DNA of 21,784 nucleotides, taken from assembly GCA_048497495.1 (NCBI GenBank), contig JAFHCF010000230.1, forward strand, positions 1 through 21,784. Reading direction: 5' to 3'. Position numbers and translations under genes: made by a program. Positions within the stretch are counted from its first letter, which is position 1. Each line of letters begins with the position of its first letter. Below, one piece after another: positions 11,056 to 16,808 of the stretch. This DNA comes from JAFHCF01 sp048497495. Lineage in GTDB: Bacteria > Pseudomonadota > Alphaproteobacteria > Rhizobiales > Ancalomicrobiaceae. The notes under the pieces are model-generated. The model worked only from the letters and a program-made list of their open reading frames with translations. It did not search any database and had not been told where the DNA came from.

Positions 11056-11969
11056 GGCCGGGCCTCCAGGGAGCGTCGGGGATCGGTTTTCATCTCGGGC
11101 TTCCAGTCGCGCAGGAACCTCTCCAACTCCGCGTCGACCGCACCGACCACCAGCCGCAGCGTGGCATGGAGATCACCGGCCGGACGGTTGCCATGGGCCG
11201 GCACGCCGCGACCGCGCAGGCGCAGCCGCGTGCCGGTGTCGGAGTGGGGCGGAATGCGCATCGACACCGGCCCGCCCGGTGTCGGCACCTTCACCTGGGC
11301 TCCGAGCACCGCCTCCGAAAGGGTCACCGGCAGATCCAGGTGGATGTCGAGATCGTCGCGGGTGAAGAAGCGATGTGGCGTGACGTGGATCTCGATCAGC
11401 GCGTCGCCGGCGGTGCCGCCGTTGCGACCCGGCCCGCCTTGCCCCCGCAGCCGCAGGACCTGCCCATCGGACGCGCCGGGGGCGATCACCACGTCGAGAA
11501 CCCGCCCGTCGGGCAGGGTCAGGCGCCGCGTCGCGCCGTTCACCGCGTCGAGGAAGTCGACCGTCAGCCCATAGAGTTCGTCACGCCCACCGATCGGCCG
11601 CGTGCCGCCGGCGCGGCGCTCGCGGTCGAACATCTCGCCGAACATGCCGCCGAAATCGTCGGGGGTCCGGTCCCGCGACCCCCGGCCGTAGCGCCGTCCG
11701 TCCTCGCCGTCGGCGAAATCGCGCCAGCCGGGCGTGGCGGGTCGTTCCTGGCCGGCCGAGTCGATCTCGCCGCGATCGAATCGAGCGCGCTTTTCGGGGT
11801 CGGACAGCAATTCGTTGGCGATCGACGCCTTCTTGAAGCGCTCTTCGGCCGCGGTGTCGCCGGGGTTGAGATCGGGGTGGTGATTCTTCGCCGCCTTGCG
11901 ATAGGCGCGACGAATGTCGTCCTGGCTCGCGTCCCGTGCCACTCCGAGTGTGGTGTAGGGGTCGTCCAA
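11052..11969 (-). CDS. cbpA: CbpA-type J-domain co-chaperone (class II DnaJ)
   Basis: 305 residues, as in CbpA (306 in E. coli). The J domain occupies residues 1-65 with the HPD motif at 31-33 (NHHPDLNPGD), which stimulates DnaK ATPase. A Gly/Arg-rich linker follows (about 70-115). There is no CxxCxGxG zinc region, so this is the class II form, and two C-terminal substrate-binding beta domains follow (GLTVDFLDAVNGATRRLTLP, then HVTPHRFFTRDDLDIHLDLPV and GTRLRLRGRGVPAH). The start codon is TTG at 11969, chosen because GGAGGAG lies 8 bases upstream and the J domain begins immediately; no ATG is available. It overlaps cbpM by 4 bases. It probably acts in protein folding under stress, possibly bound to nucleoid DNA as in E. 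coli. Confidence 0.93.
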   Translation of the reverse strand: MDDPYTTLGVARDASQDDIRRAYRKAAKNHHPDLNPGDTAAEERFKKASIANELLSDPEKRARFDRGEIDSAGQERPATPGWRDFADGEDGRRYGRGSRDRTPDDFGGMFGEMFDRERRAGGTRPIGGRDELYGLTVDFLDAVNGATRRLTLPDGRVLDVVIAPGASDGQVLRLRGQGGPGRNGGTAGDALIEIHVTPHRFFTRDDLDIHLDLPVTLSEAVLGAQVKVPTPGGPVSMRIPPHSDTGTRLRLRGRGVPAHGNRPAGDLHATLRLVVGAVDAELERFLRDWKPEMKTDPRRSLEARP

Positions 11970-12073
11970 GGGACCGTCTCCTCCGGGGGCGCGCGCCGTT
12001 CGGACGACCGCGGGCGCGTCCGCCGAAGGGGGGCGCAGCGACCTTAGGGCTGGCGACGCGATCCCCGGGAGCT

Positions 12074-12148
12074 TCGGAAACTACTCGAGGGACGGACGAG
12101 GAGCGTGGTCACGCCGCCGCCGAGATCGCCTGCGCCGGGCAACGGCGT
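12074..12148. repeat. Two-part direct repeat, copy 2 (upstream of cbpA)
   Basis: The 16-base and 13-base words of the copy at 10678-10720 recur exactly at 12074-12089 and 12136-12148, here separated by 46 bases. This lies in the 218-base gap between the iclR-type stop and the cbpA start, so it may overlap regulatory DNA. Confidence 0.6.
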
Positions 12149-12187
12149 CTTCCCGGTGGTCTCGTCGACCCCGACGTGATCGGCAGG

Positions 12188-12997
12188 TCAGAGCTTCGGG
12201 GCGCTGGCTTCCATGGCTTCGCCGGCATAGCCGAGCTTCTCGGAGAGATCGCGCGCGGCGGCGGTCAGGCTCTCGAGATAGAACTGGCGGTTGGTCATGC
12301 CGTCTTCTTTCGGCGTGACGAGGCACAGCGTGGCGATGCACTGGCCGCCATTGCGATAGACGGGGGCGGCGAAACAGCGCGTGAAGTTCTCCACGGCGCT
12401 GTGGAAGGTGAAGTAGCCATTGCGGGCGGCTTGCCTCGCCTCGGCGATGAAGCTCTCCTCGGCGATGCGGGAGCCGTCCGGCATGACGAAGTCGCCCGGC
12501 GGGATGAGCGCCAGGATCTCCTCGTCGGTCATGTGGGACACGAGCAGGCGCCCGGAAGCGGTCCAGGGGATCGGCACCGCCTCGCCGACGGTGGCCGAGA
12601 TGCGGAACGGCCGCGCTCCTTCCCGCATCAGCGCGACCGTGTATTTGTCGCCGTCGAGCAGACACATCTGGGCGGTTTCCCGCGTTTCCTCGGAGAGGCG
12701 GACCAGAAGGTGCTCGGCCTCCCGCATCAGGTCGAATTGGTCGGCATAGGCCATGCCGAGGAAATAGAGCTTGCGGCCGAGGAAGACGCGGCCGTCCTCG
12801 TCCTTGTAGTCGAGCATGCCGTGGCCGAGGAGGAGGTTGATCAGTTCGTAGACCGTGGAGCGCGGCGCGCCGATGGCCACGGCGATCTCGTTGGGCCGCA
12901 TCGGCTGTCGCCGGCGACGCAGGAAATCGAGGATTTCGAAGGCTCGGTCGAGACCACGCATGCGGCGTGCGGTCATGTCCACGGTCGTGTCCGACAT
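12188..12997 (-). CDS. IclR-family transcriptional regulator (amino acid module)
   Basis: 269 residues. The N-terminal winged helix-turn-helix reads MRGLDRAFEILDFLRRRRQP, then PNEIAVAIGAPRSTVYELIN and a wing ending in LGRKLYFLG. The effector-binding domain follows, with RETAQMCLLDGDKYTVALM, the conserved VPIPWTASGRLLVSHM region, and GGQCIATLCLVTP near the end. The ATG at 12997 (MSDTTVDM) has a GAGGG eight bases upstream; a start at 13045 lacks one. The gene is the last of the minus-strand run binding protein-permeases-ATPase-ridA-iclR, 54 bases after ridA, so it is likely an operon-encoded regulator that responds to a small acid or amino acid. The palindromes at 16689-16749 are candidate operators. 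Confidence 0.93.
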   Translation of the reverse strand: MSDTTVDMTARRMRGLDRAFEILDFLRRRRQPMRPNEIAVAIGAPRSTVYELINLLLGHGMLDYKDEDGRVFLGRKLYFLGMAYADQFDLMREAEHLLVRLSEETRETAQMCLLDGDKYTVALMREGARPFRISATVGEAVPIPWTASGRLLVSHMTDEEILALIPPGDFVMPDGSRIAEESFIAEARQAARNGYFTFHSAVENFTRCFAAPVYRNGGQCIATLCLVTPKEDGMTNRQFYLESLTAAARDLSEKLGYAGEAMEASAPKL

Positions 12998-13051
12998 TCG
13001 GAACCCTCGAAATCTCGTTCGCCCGACCAATACAGGCCGGGCCACTTCGCC

Positions 13052-13441
13052 TCAAGCCCGGTCGGCGCGATAGGCGATGCAGTCGATCTCGACCTTGCAG
13101 TCGACCATCATGCGAGACTGGACACAGGCCCGCGCCGGCGGATTCGCCCCGAAATATTCGGCGTAGACGCCATTGAAGCTCCAGAAATCGCGCGGGTCGT
13201 CGAGCCAGACCCCGACACGCACCACGTCCTCGACGCCGTAGCCGGCCTCCGTCAGGATGGCCAGGAGGTTCTCGATCGCCTTGCGGCTCTCGGCGACGAT
13301 GCCGCCGCCGACGATCTCGCCACTCGCCATCGCCACCTGGCCGGAGACGTGCAGCCAGCCGCCGGCCTCCACCGCCCGGGCGAAGGGCAGAGGCTGGCCG
13401 CCCGCGCCCGTCTGGCCGGTTCCGTATCGGGTGATCGTCAT
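13052..13441 (-). CDS. RidA-family protein (enamine/imine deaminase-like)
   Basis: 129 residues, the size of RidA (128 in E. coli). Residues aligned with the RidA active site are Arg104 (PPARACV, RidA Arg105) and Glu118 (CKVEIDCIA, RidA Glu120), both kept. RidA Tyr17 is replaced by Phe20 (LPFARAV). RidA hydrolyses 2-aminoacrylate and related enamines/imines made by PLP-dependent dehydratases; Arg105 is the diagnostic residue. The Tyr change suggests a substrate-specialised Rid subfamily rather than the housekeeping one. The ATG is preceded by GGAGAAG at 8 bases. A triple-hairpin block separates it from the ABC ATPase gene, so it may be transcribed by read-through or have its own promoter. Cytoplasmic, trimeric in the family. 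Confidence 0.92.
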   Translation of the reverse strand: MTITRYGTGQTGAGGQPLPFARAVEAGGWLHVSGQVAMASGEIVGGGIVAESRKAIENLLAILTEAGYGVEDVVRVGVWLDDPRDFWSFNGVYAEYFGANPPARACVQSRMMVDCKVEIDCIAYRADRA

Positions 13442-13463
13442 CGCTCGGTCTTCTCCATCATAC

Positions 13464-13497
13464 CAACGGCCCGGGATGCTGACGCATCGGGCCGTTG
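13464..13497 (-). repeat. Hairpin 3 of the triple-hairpin block (proximal to ridA)
   Basis: CAACGGCCCG (13464-13473) pairs perfectly with CGGGCCGTTG (13488-13497). ATG/CAT next to it can extend the stem past a two-base bulge. It lies just upstream of the ridA ribosome binding site on the minus strand, so it could affect ridA translation or end read-through. Confidence 0.65.
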
Positions 13498-13502
13498 AAG
13501 AA

Positions 13503-13545
13503 ATGCCGATTTCTCATCTGTGTCGGGTGCATGAGAAATCGGCAT
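13503..13545 (-). terminator. 15-bp perfect inverted repeat with 13-base loop, terminator-like on the minus strand
   Basis: ATGCCGATTTCTCAT (13503-13517) is an exact reverse complement of 13531-13545. Read on the minus strand, the stem is followed by TTTCTTC, a short U-rich tail. This is the longest perfect stem I noticed and its arms are AT-richer than the surroundings. It could be a terminator of the ABC transporter transcript or part of a palindromic repeat element. Confidence 0.6.
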
Positions 13546-13550
13546 GAGGA

Positions 13551-13583
13551 ATACCAAGGGTCATTTCCAATGCCCCTCGGTAT
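13551..13583 (-). repeat. Hairpin 1 of the triple-hairpin block, abutting the ATPase stop codon
   Basis: ATACCAAGGG (13551-13560) pairs with CCCTCGGTAT (13574-13583) with one A/C mismatch. On the minus-strand transcript that position becomes a G-U wobble, so the hairpin is better in the transcribed direction. Its outer base is the last base of the ATPase TGA. Confidence 0.55.
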
Positions 13584-14350
13584 CAGTTGAAGCTGGACGA
13601 CTTCAGGAATTCCGCCAACCGTTCGGTCTTGGGCTCGACGAACATCGTCTTGGGATCGCCTTCCTCGCCGATCACCCCACCGTTCATGAAGATGACGCGG
13701 GAGGCGACTTCGTAGGCGAAGCGCATCTCGTGGGTGACCAGGATCATCGTCATGCCGTCGGCCGCCAGCCCCTTGATCACCTGGAGCACCTCGCCGACCA
13801 GTTCGGGGTCGAGGGCCGAGGTCACCTCGTCGAACAGCATCAGCTTCGGCTGCATGGCGATGGCGCGGGCGATGGCGACGCGTTGTTGCTGGCCGCCGGA
13901 GAGCTGGCCCGGATAGTGGTCGGCGCGCGGGGCGAGCCCGACGCGGTCGAGCCAGCGCATCGCCAGGGCGCGAGCCTCGTCGCGGCTCATGCGCTTGACC
14001 TTGACGAGGCCGAGCATGACGTTCTCCGCCGCCGACAGATGCGGGAAGAGGTTGAACTGCTGGAAGGCCATGCCGGTCAGGGAGCGCTGGCGCGCGATCT
14101 CCTTCTCGGATTTGCGGCGCCGCGTGGTGCCGCGCATCTCGTAGCCGATCTCCTCGCCGTCGAGCACGATGCGACCGGCCTGGAAATCCTCGAGCATGTT
14201 GATGCAGCGCAGGAGCGTCGTCTTGCCCGATCCGGACGAGCCGATGATGGCGACGACCTCGCCGTTGCCGACCGTGCAGTCGACGCCCTTCAGCACTTCG
14301 GTCGCGTCGAAACGCTTGTGCAGGCCCTGGATTTCGAGAAGCGACGTCAT
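13583..14350 (-). CDS. Polar amino acid ABC transporter ATP-binding protein (GlnQ/HisP type)
   Basis: 255 residues, the normal size for this subfamily. Walker A is GSSGSGKTT (37-45), the Q-loop is at FQQFNLFPH (Gln97/98), the ABC signature is LSGGQQQRVAIARA (150-163), Walker B with the catalytic Glu is LMLFDEVTSALDPE (170-183), and the switch His is 207 in LVTHEM. The LFPHL and TSALDPELVGEVL wording and the short C-terminus are typical of polar amino acid importers. It powers the two permeases encoded just upstream. The ATG at 14350 lies 5 bases after the permease stop with AAGGGTGAG in front. Further upstream, the same frame only reads through the permease gene in a wrong frame. Confidence 0.95.
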   Translation of the reverse strand: MTSLLEIQGLHKRFDATEVLKGVDCTVGNGEVVAIIGSSGSGKTTLLRCINMLEDFQAGRIVLDGEEIGYEMRGTTRRRKSEKEIARQRSLTGMAFQQFNLFPHLSAAENVMLGLVKVKRMSRDEARALAMRWLDRVGLAPRADHYPGQLSGGQQQRVAIARAIAMQPKLMLFDEVTSALDPELVGEVLQVIKGLAADGMTMILVTHEMRFAYEVASRVIFMNGGVIGEEGDPKTMFVEPKTERLAEFLKSSSFN

Positions 14351-14355
14351 GGGTC

Positions 14356-15027
14356 TCACCCTTGCCCGGGGATGGAGGTCCGGCGCTCGACGTATTTGCC
14401 GAGCAGCTCGATACCGAAATTGATGACGAAATAGAGCGTGCCGGCGAAGAAATAGAACTCCAGGCTGAGGAAGTTGCGGGAGATGATCTCCTGCGTCCGC
14501 AGCAGCAGTTCGGCGACGCCGATGACCGAGAGCAGGGTCGAGGCCTTCACCATCTCGGCCGCCGTGTTGACCCAGGTCGGCAGGATCTGGCGCAGCGCCT
14601 GGGGCAGCAGCACCCAGACGAAGGCCTGGCGGAAGGTGAGGCCGATGGCCATCGCCGCCTCCAACTGGCCCTTCGGGATCGCCTGGAGCGCGCCGCGCAG
14701 GATCTCGCCGACGTGGGAGGAACAGAACACCGCGAGCGCCAGGACGCCGGCCTGGAACGGCGTCAGATTGATGCCGACGGTCGAGAGCACGTAGTAGCTG
14801 GCGAGCACCAGCACCAACACCGGCGTGCCGCGGATGAAGTCGGTGTAGGCGCGGAACAGCAGGCGCGAGACCCGATCGCCGTAGGTCAGGACGAGGCCGA
14901 CGACGGTTCCCAGCACCGAGCCGAAGACGATCGCCAGCGCCGAGATCACCACCGTCGTGCCGAGGCCCTGGACGATGGCCCAGCGCGCGATCCACAGTTC
15001 GTCGAAGAAGGTCGGCAGGTCGAACAT
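14356..15027 (-). CDS. Polar amino acid ABC transporter permease (HisM type)
   Basis: 223 residues with about five membrane helices (for example 24-48, 70-85, 90-105, 160-180, 188-212). The cytoplasmic EAA loop that contacts the ATPase is LEAAMAIGLTFRQAFVWVLL followed by PQALRQILP. The FIRGTPVLVLVLASYY motif (RGTP) is characteristic of the HisMQ family of the polar amino acid uptake group. The start codon follows GAGGTGA by 5 bases and lies 4 bases after the preceding permease stop, so the two permeases are translated together and probably form a heterodimer. Confidence 0.95.
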   Translation of the reverse strand: MFDLPTFFDELWIARWAIVQGLGTTVVISALAIVFGSVLGTVVGLVLTYGDRVSRLLFRAYTDFIRGTPVLVLVLASYYVLSTVGINLTPFQAGVLALAVFCSSHVGEILRGALQAIPKGQLEAAMAIGLTFRQAFVWVLLPQALRQILPTWVNTAAEMVKASTLLSVIGVAELLLRTQEIISRNFLSLEFYFFAGTLYFVINFGIELLGKYVERRTSIPGQG

Positions 15028-15031
15028 CAGG

Positions 15032-15694
15032 TCACCTCGGGATGGCCAGGCGCCGTTCGACGGCGCGCAGGAGGGCTGCGACCAACGAGCAGGTGGCGAC
15101 GTAGAGCATCGATGCGACGATCCAGGTCTCGATCACCCGGAAGGTCTCGACGTTGATCTTGCGCGCCTCGAAGGTCAGCTCCGGGATCGAGATGGTCGCC
15201 GCGAGCGAGGTGTCCTTGAACAGCGAGATCAGCGTCGAGGAGAGCGACGGCAGCGTGTTGCGCAACATCAGCGGAATGATGATCGAGCGGCGGATCTGAC
15301 CGTGGGTGAGACCGATCGCCAGGCCCGCCTCGGTCAACCCGACCGGGATGGTGAGAAGCCCGGCGCGGAACACCTCGGCGAGATAGGCGGTGGAGTAGAC
15401 CGCCAGCGTCGCGACGAAACTCTCGAGCTTGCCGAGCGAGATGCCCATCTGCGGCAGGGCGAAATAGGCGAAGAGCACCAGCACCAGGATCGGCAGGTTG
15501 CGCACGATGGTGACGTAGACCGTCGCCGGGCGGTTCAGCCACCAGGTCTTCGACTTGAGGGCGAAGGCGACCATCAGGCCGAGCACCGCGCCGATCAGGA
15601 TCGAGGCGATCGCCAAGGCGAGGCTGAGCGCCAGGCCCTGGAACAGGAGGGCCAGACTGCGCCAGACCGCGTCGAAGTTGAGTGTGTATCCCAT
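15032..15694 (-). CDS. Polar amino acid ABC transporter permease (HisQ type)
   Basis: 220 residues from the ATG at 15694 (MGYTLNFDAVWRSLALLFQG). The helices are regular for the family. The EAA loop here reads TEAGLAIGLTHGQIRRSIII followed by PLMLRNTLP, and the family motif IVRNLPILVLVLFAYF replaces RGTP (RNLP). An in-frame upstream ATG at 15787 would add 31 residues without family similarity and would run through the hairpin. The region in front of the chosen start contains a 13-base tandem duplication that includes the only purine-rich stretch able to serve as ribosome binding site. It pairs with the HisM-type permease downstream and a cytoplasmic ATPase. Confidence 0.92.
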   Translation of the reverse strand: MGYTLNFDAVWRSLALLFQGLALSLALAIASILIGAVLGLMVAFALKSKTWWLNRPATVYVTIVRNLPILVLVLFAYFALPQMGISLGKLESFVATLAVYSTAYLAEVFRAGLLTIPVGLTEAGLAIGLTHGQIRRSIIIPLMLRNTLPSLSSTLISLFKDTSLAATISIPELTFEARKINVETFRVIETWIVASMLYVATCSLVAALLRAVERRLAIPR

Positions 15695-15698
15695 CGCG

Positions 15699-15724
15699 CC
15701 AGTGCCCCGAGCCAGTGCCCCGAG
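15699..15724. repeat. 13-base tandem duplication in front of a permease start
   Basis: CCAGTGCCCCGAG occurs twice, head to tail, at 15699-15711 and 15712-15724. On the minus strand each copy contributes a CTCGGGG stretch, the second being 5-13 bases upstream of the permease ATG. It looks like a recent slippage or duplication event. Confidence 0.8.
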
Positions 15725-15727
15725 AAG

Positions 15728-15757
15728 GAAGGCGGCCGGGTCGGCCCGGACGCCTTC
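15728..15757 (-). terminator. Strong hairpin between binding-protein gene and permease genes
   Basis: GAAGGCG (15728-15734) pairs with CGCCTTC (15751-15757). After a single G/A mismatch, CCGGG (15736-15740) pairs with CCCGG (15745-15749) round a TCGG loop. On the minus strand the stem is followed by CTTCTC. Such hairpins after the first gene of ABC operons commonly protect the binding-protein mRNA or partly stop transcription, giving more binding protein than permease; that role is inferred. Confidence 0.65.
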
Positions 15758-15809
15758 TGATCGTAGGTGGTCGACGCCGGGCGACACGTCGCCGCCCGGT
15801 GCCCCCGGA

Positions 15810-16658
15810 TCACTCGAATTCGACCGGGAAGCCGATCTTCGGCGGCGGCAGATCCTTGCCGAACCAGGTCTTGTAGGACTTGGCGTAGAAGTCGAACTCG
15901 ACGCCGGTCATCGCCTCATGGAGGGAGGTGTTGACGAAGTTCAGCCAGTCCTGATCACCGCGCTTGACGCCGCAGGCATAGGTCTGCGGGTTCCAGCCGT
16001 AGCCGGCGTCCTTGTAGCGGCCCGGCTTCTGGGTCATGTACCAGGCGACCGACGACTGATCGGTGGCGACCGCGTCGGAGCGGCCGGATTCCAGCGCCTG
16101 ATAGATCAGGTCGACGGAGTCGTACTGGTCGACGACGGCGTCCGGCAGGGCCGCCTTGACCATCGCCTCGGCGTAGACGTTCTGCAGCACCGAGATCTTG
16201 ACCGCCTTGCCGGCCGCCTTGAGGGCGGCGAAGTCGGCGTATTTGCCGTTGGCCTTGAGCATCAGGCCGACGCCTTCCCGGTAGTAGGGGATGGTGAAGG
16301 CGATCTGCTGGGCGCGGGCGCCCGTCACGGTCATGAACTGGCAGGTCATGTCGACCTTGTTGGTCGTGATGTTCGGAATGCGCGCGTCCGACGACTGGTT
16401 CACGAACTGGATCTTGTCGGGGTCGCCGAACAACGCCTTGGCGACGATCCGACCCATGTCGACGTCGAAGCCCTGGAGTTTGTCGTCGGCGCTCTTGAAG
16501 TGCCAAGGGGCGTTGGTGCTGCCGGTCCCCAAGACGAGGTGACCGCGCTGGAGAACTTCGTCGAGCTTGCTCGTGGCCTGCTGAGCCGAAGCCGGCATGG
16601 ACAGACATGCGAGCAGAAGGGGAAGCGTCAGTGCGCTACTGCGGAGCGAGAAGGCCAT
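15810..16658 (-). CDS. Polar amino acid ABC transporter periplasmic binding protein
   Basis: 282 residues with a clear Sec signal peptide, MAFSLRSSALTLPLLLACLS, ending PASA before QQATSKLDEV (cleavage near residue 25). The mature part follows the family 3 solute-binding fold: VLQRGHLVLGTGSTNAPWHF, LQGFDVDMGRIVAKALFGD, the sugar- or amino-acid-contacting region NITTNKVDMTCQFMTVT, FTIPYYREGVGLMLK, and SGRSDAVATDQSSVAWYM. Ligands are usually polar, acidic or opine-like amino acids; the motif does not fix which. The ATG at 16658 has GGGGG upstream and begins the signal peptide. It is the first gene of the minus-strand operon and faces the PLP-enzyme gene across a shared control region. Confidence 0.93.
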   Translation of the reverse strand: MAFSLRSSALTLPLLLACLSMPASAQQATSKLDEVLQRGHLVLGTGSTNAPWHFKSADDKLQGFDVDMGRIVAKALFGDPDKIQFVNQSSDARIPNITTNKVDMTCQFMTVTGARAQQIAFTIPYYREGVGLMLKANGKYADFAALKAAGKAVKISVLQNVYAEAMVKAALPDAVVDQYDSVDLIYQALESGRSDAVATDQSSVAWYMTQKPGRYKDAGYGWNPQTYACGVKRGDQDWLNFVNTSLHEAMTGVEFDFYAKSYKTWFGKDLPPPKIGFPVEFE

Positions 16659-16808
16659 GGTAACCCCCGAAGGAATGATGATCCCTGAGTGTCCGTTGTA
16701 GCGGACACGTATCCGGAACACCGGATTGACACAGTGAGAACGATGTTCCATACCTTGTCAAGGCGGCTCAGCCGCGACCGTCGACGAATTCTCCCAGGGG
16801 GCGATGCG
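16659..16808. promoter_or_regulatory. Divergent control region with nested palindromes
   Basis: This 150-base gap separates two divergent starts. On the plus strand TTGACA (16726-16731) is followed 17 bases later by CATACC (16749-16754), a fair -35 with a weak -10. On the minus strand another TTGACA reads 16761 to 16756, but I see no good -10. Inverted repeats are GTGTCCG (16689-16695)/CGGACAC (16702-16708), ATCCGG (16711-16716)/CCGGAT (16721-16726), GGAACA (16715-16720)/TGTTCC (16744-16749) and CCTTG-T-CAAGG (16753-16763). These are candidate sites for the IclR regulator of this module. Confidence 0.6.

Noticed and set aside
10678..12148. cbpA-cbpM as a cassette between target-site duplications of a transposon
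   Set aside because: The repeats are two-part with unequal spacers, there is no transposase and no terminal inverted repeat, so an insertion sequence cannot be supported.
11936..13498. A 520-residue plus-strand frame opposite iclR and ridA
   Set aside because: Antisense to two clear genes; its composition is that of a shadow frame.
13503..13545. The 15-bp inverted repeat as a CRISPR repeat or attC-like site
   Set aside because: It occurs once in the window, with no regularly spaced copies, no cas genes and no integrase.
14360..14995. N-terminal extension of the ABC ATPase frame through the permease gene
   Set aside because: The translation before MTSLLEIQGL is a wrong-frame reading of the permease; the ATPase fold starts normally at 14350.
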